Part shown: in pieces, positions 1 through 7,759 of the stretch
How positions within the stretch are numbered: the stretch's first letter is position 1
How the letters are laid out: each line of letters begins with the position of its first letter
Source: Streptomyces sp. TRM49041
GTDB lineage: Bacteria; Actinomycetota; Actinomycetes; Streptomycetales; Streptomycetaceae
DNA: 64,000 bases
Assembly: GCF_008271805.1 (NCBI RefSeq)
Contig: NZ_VSRY01000086.1
Coordinates: forward strand, 1-64,000
Reading direction: 5' to 3'
Made by a program: the position numbers and the translations under genes
Notes under the pieces: generated by a model
Told to the model about the DNA's origin: nothing
Databases searched by the model: none
The model's input: only the letters and a program-made list of their open reading frames with translations

Positions 1-148
1 GTACGCCGCGGCCGGCGCCCCGCGCCGCACCGCGCCGACCCGGGCGCGGGTCGTGCTCCTCGCCCTGGTTCAGCCGTTCGCCCTCGGCCTGTTCCACGCA
101 CTCGTATGCGAACGTCTCCGGGGCGTGTTCCGGCCGCGCCGCGGCTGA
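1..148 (+). CDS. C-terminal end of a hypothetical membrane protein (partial)
   Basis: The window opens inside an open frame (frame 2) that ends in TGA at 146-148. The visible 48 residues contain a hydrophobic stretch (VVLLALVQPFALGLFHALVC) followed by an arginine-rich basic tail, as expected for the last membrane segment and cytoplasmic end of an integral membrane protein. The start and most of the protein lie outside the window, so no family can be assigned. High-GC sequence also leaves other frames open here, so the call rests on the hydrophobic composition only. Confidence 0.35.
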   Translation, partial: YAAAGAPRRTAPTRARVVLLALVQPFALGLFHALVCERLRGVFRPRRG

Positions 149-282
149 GCCTCAGCGGCGCCGCCGCGGCCGGGAACGAGCCGGGGGTCTGTGGCGTTGC
201 AGGTCTGTGGTGCGGAGGTGACCTCCGCATCGCACCCCGCGCACCCGCGCAACCCGCGCCGTGCGAGCTGGAGAGGGAACAC

Positions 283-719
283 ATGCGCGTCGAGATCTGG
301 AGCGACATCGTCTGGCGGACCGACTGCTTCTGACGGCAGCTGCCCGGCCCCGGGGACTTCCCGCCCTGGCCAACGGTGTTCTACCGCGCCGACTTCGCCG
401 AGGAGCGGTCCGTCCGCGATCCCGAGTGCTCGTCCGGCTCGGCGTCGAGGCCGGGCCTGCGGAGGACGAGGTGCGGGGCGTGCCGGCCGACCCGGACGCG
501 TACGCCGACGACGTGCGCGCAGACGAGGGGGAGGCCGCCGAACTCGGTGCGACCGGCGTGCCGTTCTTCGTGCTCGACCGGCGCTACGGCGTCTCCGGCG
601 GCCGGCCTGCCGAGGTCTTCACGCAGGCGCTGGAGCAGGCGTGGGAAGGCCGGGTCCGCCAGATGGCGGGCGGCTCCGCCGTCGCTGCGTGTGACGCGGA
701 CGGAAGCTGCGATACATAA
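283..719 (+). pseudogene. FrnE/DsbA-family oxidoreductase, decayed
   Basis: A good ribosome site (GAGAGGGAA) precedes ATG at 283, and the product begins MRVEIWSDI, the usual FrnE-family N-terminus. The expected CPWC active site does not follow. The frame reads into a stop at 331-333. About 40 bases later the same frame resumes with family sequence (FYRADFAEERSVRDPE), then shifts to another frame that carries the C-terminal family sequence (DPDAYADDVRADEGEAAELG, GVPFFVLDRRYGVSGGRPAE) to a stop at 717-719. The central roughly 130-140 residues expected from intact FrnE proteins, including the active site and helical insert, are deleted. A functional product is very unlikely. Confidence 0.8.
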
Positions 720-788
720 GCGAAGCTTTGGTTTTCCTCCTTAAACCTCTTGATTGACTTGGAGATTGGGGTGTTCCAGGGTGGACCC

Positions 789-1877
789 ATGGACACCTTG
801 GGAGGCGCCGAGTTCGCGCCCGCGCAGACCTACCTGAACACCGCCACCTGCGGGCTGCTGCCCCGCCGGACCGTCGAGGCGGTGAAGCTCCTCGCCGAGG
901 AGAACGCCGCGGGAGGTCCGGACGGGGCGGGCAGCTTCGAGGCGGTGGCCGCCGCCCGCGCCGGCTACGCCCGGATCGCCGGGGTGGACCCGGACCGCGT
1001 CGCGATCGGCGCCACCGTCTCCGCCCATGTCGCGATCGTCGCCGCGTCCCTGCCCGTCGGCGCCGAAGTCCTCTACCCGGGGGGCGACTTCAGCTCGCTC
1101 ATCACCCCCTTCGCCGTACGCGGAGACCTGAAGACGCGGTCCGCGCCCCTGGAGGAGCTGGCCGACGCCGTGCGCCCCGGCACCGGCCTCGTCGCCTTCT
1201 CGTGCGTTCAGTCCGCCGACGGCCGGTCCGCGGATCTTCCCGCCATCCGCGAGGCCGCCGCCGCCCACGGGGCGCGGACGCTGCTGGACGCCACCCAGTC
1301 CGCGGGCTGGCTGCCGCTGGACGCCGGGGCGTGCGACTACACCGTGGCAGGCGGCTACAAGTTCCTGCTCTGCCCGCGCGGCACGTCCTTCCTCACCGTC
1401 ACCGAGGAGGCGCAGGAGTCGCTGGTCCCGGTCCACGGCGGCTGGTTCGCGGGCGACGACCGGTACGGGAGCTGCTACGGGCCCGTCGAGCGGTTCGCCG
1501 CCTCCGCGCGCCGCTTCGACGAGGCCCCGGCCTTCCTCGCGTACCACGGCGCCGAGCGGTCACTGGCGCTGCTCCGCGAGATCGGAATCGAGGCCGTGCA
1601 CCCGCATGTGACCGGGCTCGCCGCGCGTTTCCGGGACGGCGTCCGCGCGCTGGGGTACGAGCCTGTGCCCGGCGTGTCCGCGACCGTCGCCGTTCCCGGG
1701 CTCGGGCACCGGCAGCCCGAACTCGCCCGCGCCGGAGTGCTCGTCTCCGACCGCGCCGGGAATCTGCGGGTGTCCTTCCACCTCTACAACTCGGCCGCGG
1801 ACGTCGACCGCGCGCTGGACGTGCTCTCCGGGCTGTCCGCCGCCCCCGCGGCCGCCGCCGCCCCCGCCGGGGGCTGA
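789..1877 (+). CDS. Class V aminotransferase (PLP-dependent)
   Basis: This 362-residue protein matches fold-type I class V aminotransferases (the cysteine desulfurase/isopenicillin N epimerase-like group). YLNTATCGLLP near the N-terminus is the typical opening. LDATQSAGWLPLD (about residue 168) holds the PLP-binding Asp, and GGYKFLLCPRGTSFL (about residue 190) holds the Schiff-base lysine. The substrate is unknown. I chose ATG 789 over in-frame 750 because residues after it match the family. Its 3' end overlaps the convergent MarR gene by 94 bases, and the Ala/Pro-rich tail may be dispensable. Confidence is high for family and low for reaction. Confidence 0.88.
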   Translation: MDTLGGAEFAPAQTYLNTATCGLLPRRTVEAVKLLAEENAAGGPDGAGSFEAVAAARAGYARIAGVDPDRVAIGATVSAHVAIVAASLPVGAEVLYPGGDFSSLITPFAVRGDLKTRSAPLEELADAVRPGTGLVAFSCVQSADGRSADLPAIREAAAAHGARTLLDATQSAGWLPLDAGACDYTVAGGYKFLLCPRGTSFLTVTEEAQESLVPVHGGWFAGDDRYGSCYGPVERFAASARRFDEAPAFLAYHGAERSLALLREIGIEAVHPHVTGLAARFRDGVRALGYEPVPGVSATVAVPGLGHRQPELARAGVLVSDRAGNLRVSFHLYNSAADVDRALDVLSGLSAAPAAAAAPAGG

Positions 1878-2413
1878 GGGAGGCACTCCGTCGCCTCCGC
1901 CGGGCAGTCCTGGGCGAGCCCGCACAGGCTGCTCTCCACCTTGCCCAGCAGCCGGGCCAGCTCGGTCCGCTCGTCCGGGCCGAGCCCGGCCAGGGTGTGC
2001 TCCTCCAGGTCCGCCCAGGCGGACGCCACCGCGTTGAGCAGGTCGCAGCTGGTGGCAGTGGCCTCCACGAGAACCGCGCGGCGGTCGGCCGGATCGGGGG
2101 AGCGGTGGACGTACCCGCCGTGCTCCAGCCGCTGGAGCATCTTGGTCACCGTCGACGGGTCCAGCTCGAGCGCCTTGATCAACTCCGACTGGCGTGCCGG
2201 GCCGTGGTCCCACAGGTACATCATCACGAACTCCTGGCCCGGGTAGAGCCCGGCCGCCTTCAGGAACCTGCCCGCCGCGATCCGGTGCAGCCGCGCGACC
2301 CGCGACAGCGCCAGGCTGACCGGTGCGCCGCGCGCCGCCGAGGGCAGCGCGTCGGAGCAGTCGGGCGCCGCGACTGCCTGGTGGCGGTCGGTGGCCAGGC
2401 GGTCGGCGGACAT
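1784..2413 (-). CDS. MarR-family transcriptional regulator
   Basis: A 209-residue regulator, longer than the usual 150-170. A winged helix lies at about residues 60-125, with a recognition-helix region SELIKALELDPSTVTKMLQR and the MarR wing signature DPADRRAVLVEAT. The GQEFVMMYLWDHGP segment is typical of regulators that sense small molecules and sit next to reductases. The start at 2413 (MSADRLATD) is preferred over an upstream in-frame ATG because that would run into the operator region. The gene is divergent from the old yellow enzyme gene, which it probably represses. The last roughly 30 codons overlap the convergent aminotransferase and are low complexity. Confidence 0.88.
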   Translation of the reverse strand: MSADRLATDRHQAVAAPDCSDALPSAARGAPVSLALSRVARLHRIAAGRFLKAAGLYPGQEFVMMYLWDHGPARQSELIKALELDPSTVTKMLQRLEHGGYVHRSPDPADRRAVLVEATATSCDLLNAVASAWADLEEHTLAGLGPDERTELARLLGKVESSLCGLAQDCPAEATECLPQPPAGAAAAAGAADSPESTSSARSTSAAEL

Positions 2414-2460
2414 CGGGGCTCCTCGGGTCGGATGCCTCCAGTCTATCCGTCCCGGGCTTC

Positions 2461-2520
2461 TTCCTTGGTCGGCCAAGGAATGCTGCTACGCTGATCCCGG
2501 TTCCTTTACTTGGCCGACCA
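2461..2520. promoter_or_regulatory. Candidate MarR operator, two sites
   Basis: Bases 2461-2480 form an inverted repeat with perfect 8-base arms (TTCCTTGG/CCAAGGAA) around TCGG. A second copy of its core occurs in the opposite orientation at 2510-2520 (TTGGCCGACCA, the reverse complement of TGGTCGGCCAA at 2466-2476). Both lie between the divergent MarR and old yellow enzyme genes, the expected place for an autoregulated MarR operator that controls both promoters. The link to this regulator is inferred. Confidence 0.6.
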
Positions 2521-2542
2521 CATATCTTTCTGGAGGTCCTCC

Positions 2543-3613
2543 ATGACCACCGCCTTCGACCCGATCGACGTCGCCGGCACCGCCCTGCCGAACCGCGTCG
2601 CCATGGCCCCCATGACCCGCAACCGGGCCCCCGGCCGCGTACCGACGGAACTCACCGCCGAGTACTACGCGCAGCGCGCCTCCGCCGGACTGATCATCAC
2701 CGAAGGCATCCAGCCCACCCCCGGCGGTCAGGGTTATCCGAACACCCCGGGCCTGCACAGCGACGAGCAGATCGCCGCCTGGCGCACGGTCACGGACGCC
2801 GTCCACGCCAAGGGCGGCCGGATCTTCGCCCAGCTCATGCACGCCGGCCGCATCAGCCACCCCTCGCTGCTCGCCGACCACCCCGGTGACCTCCACCCGG
2901 TCGGTCCCTCCGCCGTCGCCCCGCGGGGTCAGGTCTTCACGGCCGAGGGACCCCAGGACTTCGTCGCCCCGCGCGAGCTGTCCGACGCCGAGGTGCGCCA
3001 GGCCGTCGAGGACTTCGCGACCGCCGCGCGCAACGCCGTCGCCGCCGGGTTCGACGGCGTCGAACTGCACGGCGCCAACGGCTACCTCATCCACCAGTTC
3101 CTCGCCCCGGGCTCCAACCGGCGCACCGACGCGTGGGGCGGTTCCGTCGAGGGCCGGATCCGCTTCGCCGTCGAGACCGTCAAGGCCGTCGTCGCCGCGA
3201 TCGGGCCCGAGCGGACCGGGCTGCGCATCTCGCCCGGCAACCCGTTCAACGACATCGACGAGCCCGAGCCGCTCCCCGCGTACACGGCGCTCGTCGCGGA
3301 GCTGGAGCCGCTCGGCCTCGCCTATCTGCACGTCCTGGAGGTCTCCCCGGAGATCCGTGACATCACGGTGCAGCTGCGCAAGCAGTTCTCCGGCACCTTC
3401 GTGCTCAACCCGGCCACCGAGGGCCCGACCGGCCAGGGAGCCCTCACTCTGATCGAGGACGGCACCGCCGACCTCGTCGCCTTCGGCGTGCTCTTCATCG
3501 CCAATCCGGACCTGCCGGCCCGCCTCGCCGCGGGCGGCCCGTACAACACCCCGGACCCGGCCACCTTCTACGGCGGCGACCACCGCGGGTACACGGACTA
3601 CCCGACGCTCTGA
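2543..3613 (+). CDS. Old yellow enzyme family NADH:flavin oxidoreductase
   Basis: A 356-residue FMN-dependent ene-reductase of the OYE/NemA type, which reduces activated C=C bonds or nitro compounds with NAD(P)H. MAPMTRNRA near residue 22 is the FMN-phosphate side of the barrel. AQLMHAGRISHP (about residue 98) and ELHGANGYLIHQFLAPGSNR (about residue 175, with the substrate-binding His-x2-Asn pair) are diagnostic, and LRISPGNPF follows. ATG 2543 has a GGAGG about five bases upstream. The divergent MarR gene and shared operator suggest induction by an electrophile or quinone-like ligand. Confidence 0.93.
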   Translation: MTTAFDPIDVAGTALPNRVAMAPMTRNRAPGRVPTELTAEYYAQRASAGLIITEGIQPTPGGQGYPNTPGLHSDEQIAAWRTVTDAVHAKGGRIFAQLMHAGRISHPSLLADHPGDLHPVGPSAVAPRGQVFTAEGPQDFVAPRELSDAEVRQAVEDFATAARNAVAAGFDGVELHGANGYLIHQFLAPGSNRRTDAWGGSVEGRIRFAVETVKAVVAAIGPERTGLRISPGNPFNDIDEPEPLPAYTALVAELEPLGLAYLHVLEVSPEIRDITVQLRKQFSGTFVLNPATEGPTGQGALTLIEDGTADLVAFGVLFIANPDLPARLAAGGPYNTPDPATFYGGDHRGYTDYPTL

Positions 3614-3691
3614 CCGCGGGGTGCAGCGACACCCGGAGCCTTGGACACCGGGGCGACCGCGACACAAGGCCACCGGGCGCCGGGGCACGAA

Positions 3692-3728
3692 GAGGGCCCG
3701 CCACCGCACTCGGCGGTGGCGGGCCCTC
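3692..3728. terminator. Bidirectional terminator hairpin
   Basis: A perfect 15-base stem (3692-3706 with 3714-3728, GAGGGCCCGCCACCG arm) with a 7-base loop lies between the convergent old yellow enzyme and ectD genes. It has no U-tract, which is common for Streptomyces terminators. Confidence 0.75.
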
Positions 3729-3761
3729 GGTGCCTACCTCGGCGGAGCCGTAAGGCTCACG

Positions 3762-4619
3762 TCATCGCACCGGGGTGAAGTCCCGGGCTCCGATGAACTC
3801 CGGTCGCCGGACCGGCGCCGCGAAGGGCTCCACCGCCGTGTTCTCCACGCTGTTGAACACGATGAAGACGTTGCTCCGCGGGTACGGCGTGATGTTGTCG
3901 CCCGAGCCGTGCATCGCGTTGCAGTCGAACCATGTCGCCGACCCGGCCCGGCCCGTGAACAGCCGGATGCCGTGCGCGTCCGCCATCCGCGTCAGCGCCT
4001 CGTCCGACGGGGTGCCGGCGTCCTGCATCTGCAGCGACTTCTTGTAGTTGTCCTTCGGCGTCTCACCGGCGCAGCCCAGGAACGTACGGTGCGACCCCGG
4101 CATGATCATCAGGCCGCCGTTGGTGTCGTGGTTCCGGGTCAGCGCGATCGAGACCGACACGGTTCGCATCCGCGGTAGACCGTCCTCGGCGTGCCAGGTC
4201 TCGAAGTCCGAGTGCCAGTAGAACCCGGACGCGCCGAAGCCGGGCTTCACGTTGATCCGCGACTGATGGACGTACACGTCCGAGCCGAGGATCTTCCGCG
4301 CCATGCCCACGACCCGCTCGTCGCGCACCAGCTTCGAGAAGACGTCGCTGATCTGGTGCACCTCGAACACCGACCGCACCGACTGCGACTTCGGCTCGAT
4401 GATCGACCGCTCGTCCGCCCGTACGGCCGGGTCGGCGATCAGCCGGTCCAGCTCCGCCTTGTAGACGGCGACCTCTCCGTCGCTCAGCAGGTCCTCGATC
4501 GCGAGGAAGCCGTCCCGCTCGAACGACTCCAGGTCCGCGTCGAGCGGCCCCCAGACCACCGGGTCACGGCGGGGCGTCGCCACTTCGGTCTTGCCACGCG
4601 TGGGGTACAGGTCCTCCAT
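3762..4619 (-). CDS. ectD: Ectoine hydroxylase EctD
   Basis: A 285-residue non-heme iron, 2-oxoglutarate-dependent dioxygenase of the PhyH superfamily that converts ectoine to 5-hydroxyectoine in the cytoplasm. FYWHSDFETWHAEDGLPRMR carries the family signature with the iron-binding His-x-Asp, and the third ligand is in ATWFDCNAMHGSG. The start MEDLYPTRGKTEV follows a GGAGGAGG placed within the ectC 3' end, and the gap to the ectC stop is two bases, so translation is probably coupled. It is the last gene of ectABCD, so this strain should be able to make both compatible solutes. Confidence 0.97.
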   Translation of the reverse strand: MEDLYPTRGKTEVATPRRDPVVWGPLDADLESFERDGFLAIEDLLSDGEVAVYKAELDRLIADPAVRADERSIIEPKSQSVRSVFEVHQISDVFSKLVRDERVVGMARKILGSDVYVHQSRINVKPGFGASGFYWHSDFETWHAEDGLPRMRTVSVSIALTRNHDTNGGLMIMPGSHRTFLGCAGETPKDNYKKSLQMQDAGTPSDEALTRMADAHGIRLFTGRAGSATWFDCNAMHGSGDNITPYPRSNVFIVFNSVENTAVEPFAAPVRRPEFIGARDFTPVR

Positions 4620-4621
4620 AC

Positions 4622-5020
4622 TCAGTCCTCCTCCGTCAGCAGGGGGTACACACCGTTCTCGTCGTGGTCCTCGCGCCCCGTCACCGGCGGGTTGAAGACG
4701 CACACGACACGGAAGTCGGTCTTGGGGCGCAGCGTGTGCTTCTCATGGCCGTCGAGCAGGTACATCGTGCCCGGCCGGATCCAGTGGACCTCGCCCGTCT
4801 CGTCGTTGGTCAGCTCGGCCTCGCCCTCGACGCACAGCACCGCCTCGATGTGGTTCGCGTACCACATGGACGTCTCCGTGCCCGCGTACAGCACGGTCTC
4901 GTGCAGCGAGAAGCCGACCTTCTCGCGGGCGAGCACGATGCGCTTGCTCTCCCAGGTGCCGGACGCCGATTTGACGTGACGCTCGGTGTTCTCGATGTCC
5001 TGCAACGATCGGACGATCAA
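4622..5020 (-). CDS. ectC: L-ectoine synthase EctC, TTG start
   Basis: A 132-residue single-domain cupin that cyclises N-gamma-acetyl-diaminobutyrate to ectoine. [20 protein letters not shown] and [17 protein letters not shown] are the conserved cupin blocks, and [19 protein letters not shown] is the usual C-terminus. No ATG or GTG fits the family N-terminus: homologs begin M-I-V-R-S, which here is encoded TTG-ATC-GTC-CGA-TCG, with AAAGGT about eight bases upstream. Longer in-frame reading to 5194 would run through the intergenic hairpin. It lies 193 bases after ectB, a wide gap for this operon. Confidence 0.96.
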   Translation of the reverse strand: MIVRSLQDIENTERHVKSASGTWESKRIVLAREKVGFSLHETVLYAGTETSMWYANHIEAVLCVEGEAELTNDETGEVHWIRPGTMYLLDGHEKHTLRPKTDFRVVCVFNPPVTGREDHDENGVYPLLTEED

Positions 5021-5163
5021 GGCAACTGACCTTTCGTTTCGTGATGGGTGGTGTGTACGGGCCCAGGTCGTGTCGGGCGGGGCCGTACGCGCCGGACGCC
5101 GCTCACCGGCAGGAACAAGGGCACCCGGCTCGGATGCCGGCATGATCCGCCGGACACTCCCTG

Positions 5164-5194
5164 GTGGCCCACGGGCTGTGCGCCCGTGGGCCAC
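5164..5194 (-). terminator. Strong hairpin between ectB and ectC
   Basis: A perfect 13-base stem (5164-5176 with 5182-5194, arm GTGGCCCACGGGC) closes a five-base loop just 20 bases past the ectB stop and inside the ect operon. It could terminate part of the transcripts, act as a processing or stability element, or set the ectAB:ectCD ratio. Confidence 0.6.
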
Positions 5195-5213
5195 GGGCCT
5201 GCGCCGCTAGGGC

Positions 5214-6482
5214 TCAGGCCGTCTCGCGGACCGCGCGGGCCAGAGTGCGCAGCCCCTCGTCCAGCTCCTCCGGCGTGACCGTCAGCGGCGGCAGCAGCTT
5301 CACGACCTCGCTCTCCGGGCCGGACGTCTCCAGCAGCAGCCCCAGCTCGAACGCGCGCCGGCAGATCCGGGTCGCCCGCTCCTTGTCGGCGAACTCAAGG
5401 CCCCAGACGAGACCGCGGCCCCGGTAGTGGGCGCCGTACGCGGAGTTCTCGTCGCAGATCGTCAGCAGTGCCTGCTCGACCTGCTCGCCCCGGGCGAGGG
5501 TCTGCTTCTCCATGCCGCCGTCGGCCCAGTACGTGCCGAGCGCGGCCGTCGCGGTGACGAAGGCCGGGTTGTTGCCGCGGAACGTGCCGTTGTGCTCGCC
5601 CGGACCCCACACGTCCAGCTCCGGCTTGAACAGGCAGAGCGACATGGGAAGTCCGTAGCCGCTGATCGACTTCGACAGGGTGACGATGTCCGGGGTGATG
5701 CCGGCCTCCTCGAAGGAGAAGAAGGCACCGGTACGGCCGCAGCCCATCTGGATGTCGTCGACGATCAGCAGCATGTCGCGGCGGTGGCACAGGTCCGCGA
5801 GCGCGCGCAGCCACTCGGGGCGCGCCACGTTGATGCCGCCCTCTCCCTGCACCGTCTCGACGATGACGGCGGCGGGGTGGTTGAGGCCGGAGCCGCTGTC
5901 CTCCAGGAGCCGCTCGAACCAGAGGAAGTCCGGGACGCGGCCGTCGAGGTAGTTGTCGAACGGCATCGGTGTGCCGTGGACGAGCGGGACACCGGCGCCG
6001 GCGCGCTTGAAGGCGTTGCCGGTGACGGCGAGGGAGCCGAGGGACATCCCGTGGAAGGCATTGGTGAACGACACGATCGACTCGCGGCCCTTCACCTTCC
6101 GGGCCAGCTTCAGCGCCGCCTCCACCGCGTTGGTGCCGGTCGGGCCGGGGAACATCACCTTGTACGGCAGGTCACGCGGCCGCAGCAGCACGTTCTGGAA
6201 GGTCTCCAGGAAGGCGCGTTTGGCGGTCGTCGCCATGTCCAGGCCGTGGGTGATGCCGTCGCGCTCCAGATAGTCGATGAGCGCGCGCTTCAGTACGGGG
6301 TTGTTGTGGCCGTAGTTGAGGGATCCGGCCCCGGCGAAGAAGTCGAGGTACGTGTGGCCGTCCTCGTCGGTGAGGCGGGCGCCCTGCGCACGGTCGAACA
6401 CGGCGGGCCAGCCGCGGCAGTAGCTGCGCACCTCCGACTCCAGGGTCTCGAAGACGCTCAGGGCGGGCGGGGTGATGGTCAC
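5214..6482 (-). CDS. ectB: Diaminobutyrate-2-oxoglutarate transaminase EctB
   Basis: A 422-residue class III aminotransferase that converts aspartate-beta-semialdehyde to L-2,4-diaminobutyrate, the first committed step of ectoine synthesis. The opening VFETLESEVRSYCRGWPAVF, the FPGPTGTNAVEAALKLAR block, the PLP-binding Asp in MLLIVDDIQMGCGRTG and the Schiff-base lysine in TLSKSISGYGLPM (about residue 267) are all present. It starts with GTG at 6482, with GGAG a few bases upstream. It follows ectA by 84 bases in the same operon. Length and motifs match EctB fully. Confidence 0.97.
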   Translation of the reverse strand: MTITPPALSVFETLESEVRSYCRGWPAVFDRAQGARLTDEDGHTYLDFFAGAGSLNYGHNNPVLKRALIDYLERDGITHGLDMATTAKRAFLETFQNVLLRPRDLPYKVMFPGPTGTNAVEAALKLARKVKGRESIVSFTNAFHGMSLGSLAVTGNAFKRAGAGVPLVHGTPMPFDNYLDGRVPDFLWFERLLEDSGSGLNHPAAVIVETVQGEGGINVARPEWLRALADLCHRRDMLLIVDDIQMGCGRTGAFFSFEEAGITPDIVTLSKSISGYGLPMSLCLFKPELDVWGPGEHNGTFRGNNPAFVTATAALGTYWADGGMEKQTLARGEQVEQALLTICDENSAYGAHYRGRGLVWGLEFADKERATRICRRAFELGLLLETSGPESEVVKLLPPLTVTPEELDEGLRTLARAVRETA

Positions 6483-6566
6483 AGCGGGTCACTCCAGGAG
6501 TGGGGTGGGAGAAGAAGAGAGAAGAACGGGGTTCAGGTGGTACGGAGCAGGGGGTACGGCTGGTGG

Positions 6567-7160
6567 TCAGCCCGCCGTACCGTCACCGTCTCCGGCGCCG
6601 ACGTGGGCGCGGGGACCGATGGGCTGGATGCGGTAGAGCACCTCCGGCTGGTGGGTGCCCTCCGGGAACAGCCCTCCGTCGAAGAGGACCTCCCGGTCCA
6701 GGGACGCGCCCCGGCGCTCTGCGAACGAGGTGAAGAGCCGGTCGGATGCGGTGTTGTCCGGGGTGACCGTCGTCTCGACGGTGTGGACGCCCTGGCCCGC
6801 CAGGCGTGTGGTCAGCGCGTCCAGCAGCGTCGCGGCGAGTCCGCGGCCCCGGTGGCCGTGGTCGACGGCGATCTGCCAGACGACCAGGGTCCCCGGCCGC
6901 TCCGGCCGGATGTAGCCCGTGACGAACGCGACCGGCTCTCCGCCCGCGCCGCGCGCGACGAGCGAGGTGGCCGCGAAGTCGCGGCACCAGAGGAGGTAGC
7001 TGTACGAAGAGTTCAGGTCCAGCACCTCGGAGTCGCGGGCGATGCGCCAGATCGCGGCTCCGTCCTCCACCTGGGGGGTGTCGATGACGACGGCGGGTGG
7101 GGGAGTGTCCGGAGTGAATTCGTTTCGGGCACGTGCAAGGTCTGCTTGTGCGGCGGTCAT
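6567..7160 (-). CDS. ectA: L-2,4-diaminobutyrate N-acetyltransferase EctA
   Basis: A 197-residue GNAT acetyltransferase that makes N-gamma-acetyl-2,4-diaminobutyrate from acetyl-CoA. LDLNSSYSYLLWCRDFAATS is the typical EctA N-terminal block, and VVWQIAVDHGHRGRGLAATL (about residues 92-111) is the GNAT acetyl-CoA site. VTPDNTASDRLFTSFA is the conserved C-terminal block. ATG 7160 has no clear Shine-Dalgarno. A TAAGTT hexamer ends eight bases upstream on this strand, so the mRNA may have a very short or no leader. It is the first gene of ectABCD. The C-terminal glycine-rich tail is variable in the family. Confidence 0.95.
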   Translation of the reverse strand: MTAAQADLARARNEFTPDTPPPAVVIDTPQVEDGAAIWRIARDSEVLDLNSSYSYLLWCRDFAATSLVARGAGGEPVAFVTGYIRPERPGTLVVWQIAVDHGHRGRGLAATLLDALTTRLAGQGVHTVETTVTPDNTASDRLFTSFAERRGASLDREVLFDGGLFPEGTHQPEVLYRIQPIGPRAHVGAGDGDGTAG

Positions 7161-7759
7161 GCGAATTGAACTTACCGAGCAATTTCTCGGATTGCATGGT
7201 CGGAAGGTATTGGGTGAACAGTGGTCTTGTGTTATCGCGCGTGCGCGGGACGCGGGTGAAAGGGGAGCCGAACGCGGTGGTTTGCCCGTATATTTCCGGT
7301 CAAATCGGTCCTGGTGTGGGGTCTGTCACACTGTCGTAACGTACTTGACATGTAATCGGATTGCGTGCCGAATCGTGTTGGAATCTTTGCGTTTAAGATC
7401 CCGGAAACGGGGCAGAAGAAAATGGGCAGCTGCCCACTTGAAAGCGCCGGGAATGCGCCACGGGAATGCCGGTGAATGTACCGGGGAATGGCACATTAGC
7501 GCGAGGGGGGCGCGTGTGCCGACACCTCTCCTGCCCCCCGTGTCCCGCGCCTCATGTCCTGTGCCCCGTGTCCCCGCACCGGCTCCCGCCGGCCCCGCGC
7601 GGGCCCACCGTGGCTCCTGCCTCCCCGCGTCCGGTTTTCCACCCCCGGAGCGCGTCGTGTTCGCGATTCGCCGCCCGCCGCCCGTACATATGGGAAAGAG
7701 GCCGTCCCCGGCAGCTGGTTGACCGGACCGGACGGACAGCAGCGATCAGTGAGGGGCGG
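7161..7759. promoter_or_regulatory. Divergent regulatory region between ectA and a LysR gene
   Basis: About 600 bases without a supported gene. The part next to ectA (7161-7480) is clearly less GC-rich than its surroundings, consistent with promoters and operators. It contains CCGAG-N6-CTCGG at 7175-7190 next to ectA, a TTGACA hexamer at 7345-7350, and an exact 14-base palindrome TGGGCAGCTGCCCA at 7423-7436. Positions 7500-7750 are pyrimidine-rich with no further structure I can name. The ectABCD promoter must lie here, but I cannot fix its -10/-35 with confidence. Confidence 0.6.
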
